This document shows positions 27,276 through 35,189 of a stretch of DNA of 64,000 nt, in pieces. The translations under genes were made by a program, and so were the position numbers. The notes below the pieces were generated by a model. It saw only the letters and a list, made by a program, of their open reading frames with translations. It did no database searches and had not been told where the DNA came from. How positions within the stretch are numbered: position 1 is the stretch's first letter; each line of letters opens with the position of its first letter. The DNA comes from Planctomycetaceae bacterium (lineage in GTDB: Bacteria > Planctomycetota > Planctomycetia > Planctomycetales > Planctomycetaceae): positions 1 through 64,000 of the forward strand of contig JAKFWA010000045.1 of NCBI GenBank assembly GCA_021732995.1, in the 5' to 3' direction.

Positions 27276-28373
27276 ATGTCCCGTGTTGTCCTGGCCATGA
27301 GCGGCGGAGTTGATAGCTCTGCCGCTGCGTACCTGCTTCAACAGCAAGGGCACGAAGTCATCGGCCTCTTCATGCGTTCTGGCGCGTCCGAGGACGAAGT
27401 CTGCTCTACCGGCATGAGTCTACCCATCGTCTCCGCCAAGCCGGGACATCAAGGCTGCTGCAGCGCTTCGGACGCCGCTGACGCTCGACGCGTGGCCGAC
27501 TTGTTGGACATCCCCTTTCATGCGCTCAACTTCAAAGACGCTTTCACGCGTATCAAGGACTACTTCGCCGACGAGTATCTCTCCGGCCGCACCCCCAACC
27601 CCTGCGTGATGTGCAATAACTGGCTGAAGTTCGGCAAGCTGTGGGACTTCGCCCAACAGGTAGGAGCCGACTACATCGCCTCAGGCCACTACGCCCGCAT
27701 CGCAACGTTTGACGGCCGCCCGGCGCTGACTCGAGGCCGTGACGGCGGCAAAGACCAATCGTACGTGCTGTTCGGGATCAACCCTTCGATTCTGGACCGC
27801 ATTATCTTCCCCGTCGGCGACTACGAGAAACCGTTCATCCGCGAGACAGCTCAGAAGGCTGGTCTGCGAGTCTTCGACAAGCCCGACAGCCAGGAAATCT
27901 GCTTCATTCCTGACAACAACTACGCGGCATTCCTCGAACGTTATCGCGGTCGTCAGGACACCGCTGGCGAGATCGTCGATACGACTGGCCAAGTGCTCGG
28001 CCAGCATGAAGGCTTTGAGCGCTACACCATCGGCCAACGCAAAGGCCTCGGCCTGGCGTTCGGCGAACCCCGTTACGTCGTCGCCCTGCAACCGGAAACT
28101 CGCCGAGTGGTCATCGGCACCCGCGAAGACCTCGCCCGCGACACTCTGGAGGCCGATCGCGCCAACTGGTTGGCTCCTGGCGTGCCAGAAGAATTCTCCT
28201 GCAGAGCCCAAATTCGCTACCGCCACGAAGCCGCCCCGGCTCAAGTCAAACGCACTTCCGAGACGGAATTCCAAGTCTTCTTTGACGTTCCGCAATTCGG
28301 GGTTACACCCGGCCAAGCGGTTGTACTGTACGAGAACGACCGAGTCCTAGGAGGCGGCTGGATTCGCCGCTAG
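27276..28373 (+). CDS. mnmA: tRNA-uridine 2-sulfurtransferase MnmA
   Basis: A 365-residue enzyme that inserts sulfur at C2 of the wobble uridine of tRNA-Lys, -Glu and -Gln. The PP-loop SGGVDSSAAAYLL activates the uridine with ATP. The two catalytic cysteines are in PNPCVMCNNWLKFG (near 110) and QEICFIPDNNY (near 206), and the tRNA-binding YTIGQRKGLGLAFGEPRYV and C-terminal beta-barrel follow. Length and motif spacing are canonical. It is the last apparently core gene before the tRNA-Arg where the genomic island begins. Confidence 0.96.
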   Translation: MSRVVLAMSGGVDSSAAAYLLQQQGHEVIGLFMRSGASEDEVCSTGMSLPIVSAKPGHQGCCSASDAADARRVADLLDIPFHALNFKDAFTRIKDYFADEYLSGRTPNPCVMCNNWLKFGKLWDFAQQVGADYIASGHYARIATFDGRPALTRGRDGGKDQSYVLFGINPSILDRIIFPVGDYEKPFIRETAQKAGLRVFDKPDSQEICFIPDNNYAAFLERYRGRQDTAGEIVDTTGQVLGQHEGFERYTIGQRKGLGLAFGEPRYVVALQPETRRVVIGTREDLARDTLEADRANWLAPGVPEEFSCRAQIRYRHEAAPAQVKRTSETEFQVFFDVPQFGVTPGQAVVLYENDRVLGGGWIRR

Positions 28374-28453
28374 GTCGCTTGTCGATCGAAACACGTCTGT
28401 TAGACTCCGGCCGGCTTCGAGGCCAGTCCTTAACGGATCCCGCCCAACAAGCT

Positions 28454-28527
<74 letters not shown>

Positions 28528-28664
28528 CTATACAGCGTAAGGACTTACGACGATTTGTCGGAGTCACCAAATGCACTGCGGCAGGGAATTCGGCACTGAA
28601 TTTCCTGCTGGCACTGATCAGCCGTGCAGATAGCGACTGCCATCGCCCGCTCGGCACAACTCTT

Positions 28665-28682
28665 CGGCTTGCTCGTGTGGAT
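28665..28682 (+). repeat. 18-bp direct repeat, copy 1 (left of integrase)
   Basis: CGGCTTGCTCGTGTGGAT is found here, 27 bases before the integrase start, and again at 29965-29982 after its stop. The copies are identical and exactly 1,300 bases apart. Possible recombinase or excisionase binding sites. Confidence 0.7.
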
Positions 28683-28708
28683 TCCTCACTCGTAGCTGGA
28701 GAGTTGTC

Positions 28709-29887
28709 ATGGCACGTCGTCCGAAACCGTGGTTTCGTGAGGCACGCGGGGCTTGGTTCGTCACCTTGGGTGGCGTTCAACACAATCTTGGCCCCGACAA
28801 GAAAGCTGCCTTCGAACGCTTCTATGAGCTGATGCGTCAGCCCTCGGGATCCAAAGTCGATTCCCGGTCCCTCGTCGCGATCATTGATGCCTTTCTAGAC
28901 TGGGTTCAGAAGCATCGTTCCCCCGAGACGTTCGAGTGGTATCGCTACCGCCTCGAACGGTTCGCCCAGAAGTACCCCGAGATGATGATGGGCGATCTCA
29001 AGCCCTTTCATGCTCAGCAATGGGTGGACTCGTACCCTGACCTCTCCGTGACGTCCCGGCGGAACTACTTGAGGTCCATCAAGTGCTGTCTGTCTTGGGC
29101 TCACCGGCAGGGGTACCTCGACAAGACTCCTCTGGCATCGCTCGAAGTGCCTAGCGGTGACCGGAAGGAAGTGGCGGTTAGCCCCGAGGAGTTTGCTGCG
29201 CTGCTGACCTACTGCCGCGATGAAAACTTCCGCGATCTATTGATCATCACTTGGGAGACCGGTTGTCGCCCTCAAGAGTTGCTCCGAGTCGAAGCCAGAC
29301 ATGTCGATCTGACTAATCAACGCTGGGTGTTTCCCTTGAAGGAATCAAAGGGAAAACGAGCTCCCCGCATCGTCTATCTCACAGAGGCTGCCAAAGCCAT
29401 CACGGAACGACTGCTCCTCCTGTACCCCAGCGGGCCACTGTTTCGGAACACTGACGGAGTGCCATGGACCACGGACGCCGTGAACTGCAACTTCGGTCGC
29501 GTTCAAGTTCGCATGGGCAAAGAGCACATGCAGCAGCAAGGCATCTCGCTGGACGACGAAGATGTCACAGCAATCATGAAGACATTAAACCCAACCCGCG
29601 CGAGTCGAGGACGGACATTCGTTAAGACCGAGGCCGAGCTGCGTGACGAGGCACGTCGCAAGCTCATGAGCAAAAAGTGCAACGAGTTTGTCCCGCGCTA
29701 CTCTCTCTATGCCTTGCGGCACTCCTGGGCAACCAAGGCGTTGAAATCCGGACTCGACGGGTTGACCGTTGCGATTCTCATGGGCCATTCCGACCCCAGC
29801 ACCTTAGCGAGGGTCTATCAACACCTCTCGCACGATCCTCAGCATCTGCTCAGCCAGGCCCTGCGAGCTCATGGCAAGGCGACTTAG
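28709..29887 (+). CDS. int: Tyrosine recombinase (phage-type integrase)
   Basis: A 392-residue site-specific recombinase. An N-terminal arm-binding or SAM-like domain (about 50-140, ETFEWYRYRLERFAQKYPE...SVTSRRNYLRSIKCCLSWA) precedes the catalytic domain. The catalytic Arg is in TGCRPQELLRVE, the Lys in a KESKGKRAPRIVYL beta-hairpin, box II is YALRHSW (Tyr in place of the usual first His, a known variant), then LMGHSDPSTLARVYQHL with the His/Trp-position His and the nucleophile Tyr. It would integrate the island at the adjacent tRNA-Arg. Starting residues MARRPKPWFREARGAWFV are typical of planctomycete island integrases. Confidence 0.92.
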   Translation: MARRPKPWFREARGAWFVTLGGVQHNLGPDKKAAFERFYELMRQPSGSKVDSRSLVAIIDAFLDWVQKHRSPETFEWYRYRLERFAQKYPEMMMGDLKPFHAQQWVDSYPDLSVTSRRNYLRSIKCCLSWAHRQGYLDKTPLASLEVPSGDRKEVAVSPEEFAALLTYCRDENFRDLLIITWETGCRPQELLRVEARHVDLTNQRWVFPLKESKGKRAPRIVYLTEAAKAITERLLLLYPSGPLFRNTDGVPWTTDAVNCNFGRVQVRMGKEHMQQQGISLDDEDVTAIMKTLNPTRASRGRTFVKTEAELRDEARRKLMSKKCNEFVPRYSLYALRHSWATKALKSGLDGLTVAILMGHSDPSTLARVYQHLSHDPQHLLSQALRAHGKAT

Positions 29888-29918
29888 CAGTCGTAGCAAC
29901 CTAGGGTGCGGCAACGAA

Positions 29919-29952
29919 AAAGCCTCGATTGACTGCCATCAATCGAGGCTTT
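29919..29952. terminator. Bidirectional terminator
   Basis: AAAGCCTCGATTGA (29919-29932) and TCAATCGAGGCTTT (29939-29952) form a perfect 14-bp stem with a 6-base loop. Flanking A and T runs allow termination from both sides. It sits between the integrase and the convergent HTH gene. Confidence 0.88.
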
Positions 29953-29964
29953 CAGCAAACCTGA

Positions 29965-29982
29965 CGGCTTGCTCGTGTGGAT
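29965..29982 (+). repeat. 18-bp direct repeat, copy 2 (right of integrase)
   Basis: Second identical copy of CGGCTTGCTCGTGTGGAT, between the terminator and the end of the excisionase-like gene. See copy 1 at 28665. Confidence 0.7.
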
Positions 29983-29992
29983 CAATTCAGAC

Positions 29993-30244
29993 TCAAAGTC
30001 GAATGTGTTTCAGTCGTTGTCGTGGTGGCTTAGACGCCTGCTGCCGCGGCTTTTCCGCTGACTGACGCGCGGCAAGAAATTCTGCGAGTTGCTCCTCGCT
30101 CACTCGAATGCCAGGACATCGGTAGTGTGGCAATTGCTGCGACTCAATGAGCTGATACACGGTGGCTGTCGAGCAGTTCAACCGGGCGGCCACGTCCTGC
30201 ACCTTGAGCATGATGTTCTTCTCACGATTGACCTCATGGGTCAT
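29993..30244 (-). CDS. Small excisionase-like helix-turn-helix protein
   Basis: An 83-residue protein with a MerR/excisionase-type winged helix: LKVQDVAARLNCSTATVYQLIESQQLPHYRCPGIRVSEEQLAEFLAARQ. This is the HTH_17 pattern of phage excisionases and plasmid regulators. A Pro/Arg/Lys-rich tail follows and may bind DNA nonspecifically. Starts at 30244 or 30211 (MLKVQD, with GAGAAG upstream) are both possible. Position next to the integrase suggests a recombination directionality factor. Confidence 0.78.
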   Translation of the reverse strand: MTHEVNREKNIMLKVQDVAARLNCSTATVYQLIESQQLPHYRCPGIRVSEEQLAEFLAARQSAEKPRQQASKPPRQRLKHIRL

Positions 30245-30309
30245 TTCCAAGCCTTATCTAGCCCGTTGCCGATCACTCCGTGGAATGGCAACTGGGCGAT
30301 TGCCAGGCC

Positions 30310-30567
30310 CTATTGGCCTGCCTCTAAATCTGCGGCTGCCGCTGGGCACATTGGCCGCGACACCGCCTCATCCCACCGCCCCTGAAGCTCTCGTTGAATC
30401 AACGACTTGCTGTACTTTCTCCGGCCACCGGCGATGACGCCGTGTTCGAAGCGTTGCAGTCGGCCTGCTTTCGCCCACAGCGAAGCCGTCCTTACGCACA
30501 CACCGAGAAAGTCCGCGAGCTCGCGCTGAGTAATCCAGTCGGATGTCGGTTCTGGGGCTGCTTCCAC
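30310..30567 (-). CDS. Small helix-turn-helix protein
   Basis: An 85-residue protein with an HTH near residues 12-50: DWITQRELADFLGVCVRTASLWAKAGRLQRFEHGVIAGGRRKYSKSLIQREL. It is of the excisionase/MerR-like kind with a wing (AGGRRKYS). A GTG start at 30567 behind AGGAAAGG is preferred; TTG at 30606 would add 13 residues. It precedes the excisionase-like gene and is divergent from the repressor gene, so the three may form the island's switch. Confidence 0.65.
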   Translation of the reverse strand: MEAAPEPTSDWITQRELADFLGVCVRTASLWAKAGRLQRFEHGVIAGGRRKYSKSLIQRELQGRWDEAVSRPMCPAAAADLEAGQ

Positions 30568-30673
30568 TGCGACCGCCTTTCCTGAAGTTGCGCCATTGAT
30601 CAACAAAGCTCACCGAGCTATTATGAATGTACTAGATCAATTAGTCAACTTCGAAGGCGGAGGACGCACATCA

Positions 30674-31408
30674 ATGACGCCAAAACTCACTGAAGCCGCA
30701 CAGCGAGTGGAATGGGTTCTGAAGAAGGTGTGGAATGGTTCGCAGACTCGCATGGCAGCCGACATCGGGGTCTCGCAATCAGCGATCTCGCACGTGCTTA
30801 CAGGTCGCCAACAGCCTGGCCGGAAGTTCCTAGCGGCCGTATCAAGCAACTCTGTGATCAACTCCACCTGGTTGATCACCGGTGAAGGCGATCCTTTGGT
30901 CACGCAGATCACGGAACCGGGACGTCGAGCTCTCTATATTGCTCGACGGCTATTTGAAGGACATCCCGAAGATAACGGTGACTGCTTGGGAACCATGTTG
31001 GAGGTGCCAATCAGATTCTACCGGCCGTCTCGATACTGGTACGAGGTGGCTCCTGGCAGCCCGCTAACCAGTTACGACGGGTTAAGAATTAGAATTGGTG
31101 ACTATGTGCTCTTTGAATCAGATCGCAGAGCCTGGCCTCCGAGCCTGGTTGATCACCCATGTATTGTCAGGACTTCCGAAGATGGCCTGCAATTTGACCA
31201 CATTCTGAATCAATACGGCGACCAGATTGAGACAAGGAGGAGGCATTCAAAGGAGCCCATCAAAGATGAGCATGGTCGATACTACCGATCAATTCAGGAA
31301 GATGACCATGAGGCAAGTGATTCTCATACTCTGAAAATAAGTGACATAATGGCTGTTGGAATTTTTCGCATGGGCAGCTTCGGCGATGCAGGCATGCGAC
31401 CAACATGA
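30674..31408 (+). CDS. XRE-type repressor-like protein
   Basis: A 244-residue protein with an N-terminal XRE-type HTH: VLKKVWNGSQTRMAADIGVSQSAISHVLTGRQQPGRKFLAAV, followed by NSTWLITGEGDPL, which is typical after the HTH of phage CI-like repressors. The C-terminal part (VAPGSPLTSYDGLRIRIGDYVLFESDRRAWPP...) has the layout of a peptidase S24/LexA-like domain, with DYVLFE in place of the usual D-x-V-L-V element, but no Ser-Lys pair could be assigned. The ATG at 30674 lies 11 bases after GGAGG. It is divergent from small HTH genes and ends in a strong terminator. Confidence 0.78.
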   Translation: MTPKLTEAAQRVEWVLKKVWNGSQTRMAADIGVSQSAISHVLTGRQQPGRKFLAAVSSNSVINSTWLITGEGDPLVTQITEPGRRALYIARRLFEGHPEDNGDCLGTMLEVPIRFYRPSRYWYEVAPGSPLTSYDGLRIRIGDYVLFESDRRAWPPSLVDHPCIVRTSEDGLQFDHILNQYGDQIETRRRHSKEPIKDEHGRYYRSIQEDDHEASDSHTLKISDIMAVGIFRMGSFGDAGMRPT

Positions 31409-31435
31409 TGTCCAGCTAGCTAACGACATTCTACG

Positions 31436-31469
31436 AAAAAGGCCGACCCTGGCAGGTCGGCCTTTTTTT
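31436..31469 (+). terminator. Rho-independent terminator
   Basis: AAAAAGGCCGACC and GGTCGGCCTTTTTTT form a stem of 8 G/C-rich pairs plus 5 A-T pairs with a CTGGCA loop. It terminates the repressor gene and insulates the primase gene that starts 33 bases later. Confidence 0.9.
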
Positions 31470-31501
31470 AATTCACTCCAGCTCACAACAGGAGCGACAG
31501 T

Positions 31502-34174
31502 ATGATAACAACCAATGTTGCATCCGCCAATTCGTCTCTGTTTGGTTCGACAGAACCTCAACACTGCGCAAAGAGCGTCGAAGTCGAGTGCCTCAACACG
31601 CTTCGACTTTTCATCGCGCCCGACCAGATCACTCAGCTCGTTGCCTTTGACGTCCGTGAGCCGGGTGCGCGTATATCGCGCCATTATGCAGGATTCTTTG
31701 ATTATCAACACCTGGATCAAATGGTTCAATGTGCTGCCAGATTCTGTGGCATTGCGAGGGGCATCTACTTCACGTTTAACCCGCTAAATCGGAACGCATT
31801 TGAGCGCCGTCCGAATGGGTTTTTACCTGCACAAAAAGGAGTACTGGCCTGCAACAATGACGTGGTCAGCCGACGCTGGCTCATGATTGATTTCGACCCC
31901 GTTCGCCCTCCCGGAATATCAGCAACGGACTCTGAAAAGCGGTACGCTCGGAATATGCTCGAACGCGTTTACAGTTTCTTGACTAACGCTGGCTTCCCGC
32001 ATCCTATCATCGGTGACAGCGGAAACGGCTACCATTTGTACTACCGGATTGACTTACCTGCTCAGGACGAACTCCCGCATCGCCTTCTGAAGATGCTCTC
32101 TAAACAATTTGGATCTACCGAAGTCGAAATCGACACAACGGTCGCCAAAGCATCCCAACTTACAAAGCTGTTTGGAACGCTATCGGCCAAAGGAGCACCA
32201 ACGGTCGATAGGCCACATCGTCGTTCGTCGATTCTGAGTGCTACTTCCGTTGCAACGGTTGATGCTGACGTTCTCCGCCTGCTCTTGCCTCCTGATCCAC
32301 TACCCATTCTTACGACCGGACAGGTACCAAATTGTCCGCACGTAATCCAGAGGGCACGCAGCTATCTCGAAAGGATGCCTCCATCCAGATCGGGTCATCG
32401 TGGACATGACAAGTTATTCGAAGCCGCATGCCGCTTGGTACAAGGCTTCGGATTGTCAATAGATGACGCATTCCCTTTACTTCGCGAATTCAACTCACGA
32501 GCAGAACCACCATGGACTGAGAGTGACCTCAGGCACAAGCTGGAAGATGCACAGGCTCGGGCAGACTCTCGTCCGCGAGGGTATCTCCTCATCGCCAATG
32601 CCCAGCCTATCCAAACAAGTGAACATCAGACAGTCTCAAGGATTACAAACGATTTCGGTCATCCGCTGCCAGGACCGCGGTTTCCGATTGCGATTCCCGA
32701 CTTCATTCCTGCGCCCACATATTATGTCTGCGACTACTTACAGCCTCAATGGATTGAGAAACGCCGAGGACGCCCTAAATTCGATTACGAAAACTATGTT
32801 TTTTGGCTAGCTCTGCATGGTGTCTATACACAACAGGTGGCACCGGTCCTCGTTCCCGATGTCATACTAGCTGCTGGCCTTGGAGGAGCTTCGACATCCA
32901 AAGGATGGCGAAATCGACTGCTGCTCCAGAACGGCAGCAAACGTCTCTCAGTTGAAGCCGTGCGTAATGAACAACGGCGCCTGCAAAAGGAACTCGAAGA
33001 GATTACTCCCATCTTAGGTGCGGCAGTTAAGAGTGGTCATGGGGAACGAGCCGACATTCTAGTCCTTGCGGACCGGGTCTTTGAGGTACTAAACCGCCAG
33101 TCGGAATTAAAGAGCAAAATGTTCGATGTGGGGTGCCCAGCTTACTGCCCTCTGCATGGGTCCAGAGACAAACATGAGCACTACGTGCTTCGACCAGGCT
33201 CAAATCTCCTGGGCCCGCTGGTGGAACTTGGGACCGAGATGGGAGAGCGTGCATTTAAGTTCGACTTTGATAGGAAGCAGGAAGGGGGAGCAACGCTCCT
33301 CGATACCCTACTACGATCAAATAAAGTCCAATGGGCTTATTTGCCTATTCAAATGCTTGGACAAGCTGCGGGATTGTCACCGCGTCAGATTCGACTGATC
33401 CAGGGACTGATGCGAGAACGGACCCGAACGAAGCCAAATTTCAGGCAGAACGGCGGGAAAGCAAGGTTAGTAGTAATTCGTAACGCGCAAGTCAAAGCGG
33501 TGTTGCAAGACGCAGAAATTACATGTCCATTTCTTAACCGGGAGGAGAAGTACATAGCATTTGGAGGCAACCTCAAGAATCGTCGTGGTCAAGGATACCG
33601 ACTCATGGGGACGTTTGACGATGATTTGGGGCATAAGGGAGGCTGGTTACGGCGCCTCGGGTATCCTGTAACGCGTCAAATGGCGGAGATCGAACAAGAA
33701 CGTGTGTGGCGGTGGATTGGAATGATGTTGGCCGATCTAGCGGAATTGTCCCGCTCACTCGGCTTGATCGTCGGCGCGCTCGATGCGGTTGGCCGGTGGC
33801 GCTCGTTGGATGAGGTACGGGTGATGGTCAATGAAGAACGGGACGTGCAGTGGTTGCGACGCTGTTCTCTCAGGATCTTTGCTCCTATTGACCATCTGGT
33901 CCGATGGCGTCGTTGGTTCGCTGAGCGTCTTGGTTTCTCCTTCATCGCAGGGGGCGACTGGTCAGCTCCCGACAACGTCTCACTAGCTGTGACAAAACGT
34001 CCAAGTGCGGAATCAATTCGAGCTCAGATGAAGGCAAGTGGGATCAAAGGTAAGGGATTAGCCGAATACCTCGGCTGGACAGAATCACGTGTGAGCCGAC
34101 AGCTCGCTGGCAAAACTGAACTCTCAGATGAACTCGTTGCAGCTGCCCAGGAATTGATGCCAGACCTGTCCTAA
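31502..34174 (+). CDS. Archaeo-eukaryotic-type primase (prim-pol) with C-terminal HTH
   Basis: An 890-residue replication-type protein. The AEP primase catalytic motifs are WLMIDFDP (Asp130 and Asp132), GDSGNGYHLYY (Ser173/His178 region) and EVEIDTTVAKASQLTKLFGTLSAKG (Asp211), the exact pattern of prim-pols on plasmids and phages. A PriCT-like helical part (GHDKLFEAACRLVQGFGLSIDDAFPLLREFNSRA, about 300-350) follows. The middle 450 residues are unrecognised and contain a CPAYCPLHG segment. The last 45 residues (GIKGKGLAEYLGWTESRVSRQLAGKTELSDELVAAAQEL) are an XRE-like HTH that may bind the origin. No helicase Walker A is seen. The ATG at 31502 follows GGAG. Confidence 0.8.
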   Translation: MITTNVASANSSLFGSTEPQHCAKSVEVECLNTLRLFIAPDQITQLVAFDVREPGARISRHYAGFFDYQHLDQMVQCAARFCGIARGIYFTFNPLNRNAFERRPNGFLPAQKGVLACNNDVVSRRWLMIDFDPVRPPGISATDSEKRYARNMLERVYSFLTNAGFPHPIIGDSGNGYHLYYRIDLPAQDELPHRLLKMLSKQFGSTEVEIDTTVAKASQLTKLFGTLSAKGAPTVDRPHRRSSILSATSVATVDADVLRLLLPPDPLPILTTGQVPNCPHVIQRARSYLERMPPSRSGHRGHDKLFEAACRLVQGFGLSIDDAFPLLREFNSRAEPPWTESDLRHKLEDAQARADSRPRGYLLIANAQPIQTSEHQTVSRITNDFGHPLPGPRFPIAIPDFIPAPTYYVCDYLQPQWIEKRRGRPKFDYENYVFWLALHGVYTQQVAPVLVPDVILAAGLGGASTSKGWRNRLLLQNGSKRLSVEAVRNEQRRLQKELEEITPILGAAVKSGHGERADILVLADRVFEVLNRQSELKSKMFDVGCPAYCPLHGSRDKHEHYVLRPGSNLLGPLVELGTEMGERAFKFDFDRKQEGGATLLDTLLRSNKVQWAYLPIQMLGQAAGLSPRQIRLIQGLMRERTRTKPNFRQNGGKARLVVIRNAQVKAVLQDAEITCPFLNREEKYIAFGGNLKNRRGQGYRLMGTFDDDLGHKGGWLRRLGYPVTRQMAEIEQERVWRWIGMMLADLAELSRSLGLIVGALDAVGRWRSLDEVRVMVNEERDVQWLRRCSLRIFAPIDHLVRWRRWFAERLGFSFIAGGDWSAPDNVSLAVTKRPSAESIRAQMKASGIKGKGLAEYLGWTESRVSRQLAGKTELSDELVAAAQELMPDLS

Positions 34175-34968
34175 AAGTCGATTGCATGGAACTGGAGATA
34201 ATTGCGGGGAAATTGCACGACACCGACAGAAAAATCCCGCAATTGCAGGGGAAGGGCCAAATAATCGCGAGTCATATCGCGCAACGCATTGAGAAATAAC
34301 ACTTTACAATATCACGATTCTCTTACGAGTCTGCTACGAGTAACAACGACAGCAGCGATGCCGTCTCGCCTAGCGGCTCGTTGCTGTCGCTGCTGTATTC
34401 TTTAGTAATCCAGAGGGGGGGGAGATCCCGTTGACCGAGTAGACCCAATATGAAAGACGACGAGTCGTCCGTAGTCTCCGAGCTATCGGTCGTACCCTGC
34501 GAGGACGAGGTGCTTCCTCTCGGATGTGTTACGACCCATTACGAGTCCAACGTAAACCGTCGCGCGACGTTGAGAATTCGCGAGGGGAACCATCACTTCC
34601 GGGTAGGAGCGCTCTTCACACACCGTGCGCTTGCGAGTTCAAAAATGTGACTCACAAAAAACAAGTGTGGATAAAAAGGCCGAGGATTGACATTTTGCTC
34701 GTTTCGCTCAAAATGTTGTTAGGGAAAACGAATCTTCGCATTGAAGACTCATATTGACCTCTCCATTCTGGATGAGACGCAATAGTCCCTAGCAGTTTGG
34801 ACAGCATCGCTGTCGGCTCTGCAATTTGCAGGGCATTTATTGGGAGAGTTGTCGCGAATCGGTCGCGCAAGCTCCGCTTATGTGCATGCAATTACGTGCA
34901 CAGTATTCGCTGATGCTGCGCGTCGTTAATACGTCAGCGTCTGCGACATGCAAGTGGAGCGTTGCATC
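34175..34968. other. Non-coding, AT-richer region with repeats; possible origin or regulatory region
   Basis: Nearly 800 bases after the primase gene hold no convincing gene. Seen here: a 9-bp inverted repeat AATTGCGGG/CCCGCAATT (34200-34208, 34236-34244); TACGAGT copies at 34324, 34335 and 34540; a 10-bp inverted repeat ACAGCAGCGA/TCGCTGCTGT (34349-34358, 34387-34396); and an AT-rich block (about 34630-34770). A weak 66-codon open frame at 34450 is not convincing. Next to a primase gene this may be the island's replication origin. Confidence 0.4.
34687..34714 (+). promoter_or_regulatory. Candidate sigma-70-type promoter
   Basis: TTGACA (34687-34692) followed after 16 bases by CAAAAT (34709-34714) in AT-rich sequence, about 250 bases before the DUF1580-like gene and its downstream operon. 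Confidence 0.4.
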
Positions 34969-35187
34969 ATGCTGACGAAGGATCTGATTCCGATCCGTGA
35001 AGTTTCATCGTTCTTTCCGCGGCGACCAAGCCCGCAGACGATCAGGCGATGGACGACCAAAGGGGTCCGGGGAGTCGTGCTAAGATCGTTGGTGGTCGGG
35101 GGCGGCGTATACACGCATCTTGATTGGATCGACGAGTTTATCCAGCAACAGAATTCATCCACGAGCCTTCTCATGGGAGGTAAGTGA
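34969..35187 (+). CDS. DUF1580-like helix-turn-helix protein
   Basis: A 72-residue protein, MLTKDLIPIREVSSFFPRRPSPQTIRRWTTKGVRGVVLRSLVVGGGVYTHLDWIDEFIQQ. The pattern matches DUF1580, a planctomycete-specific winged-helix family commonly found on islands (helix, P-x-T-I-R-R-W recognition helix, G-V-x-L wing, YTH-x-x-W-I-D-E-F). It probably binds DNA and may regulate this operon or its mobility. The ATG at 34969 follows GGAG; its stop lies 2 bases before the next gene. Confidence 0.78.
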   Translation: MLTKDLIPIREVSSFFPRRPSPQTIRRWTTKGVRGVVLRSLVVGGGVYTHLDWIDEFIQQQNSSTSLLMGGK

Positions 35188-35189
35188 AG

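Noticed and set aside
34450-34650. 66-codon open frame after the primase gene
   Set aside because: No recognisable motif or ribosome-binding site, and codon use is poor. Treated as non-coding.
34652-34891. 79-codon minus-strand open frame
   Set aside because: It overlaps AT-rich repeats and a promoter-like sequence and has no domain features.
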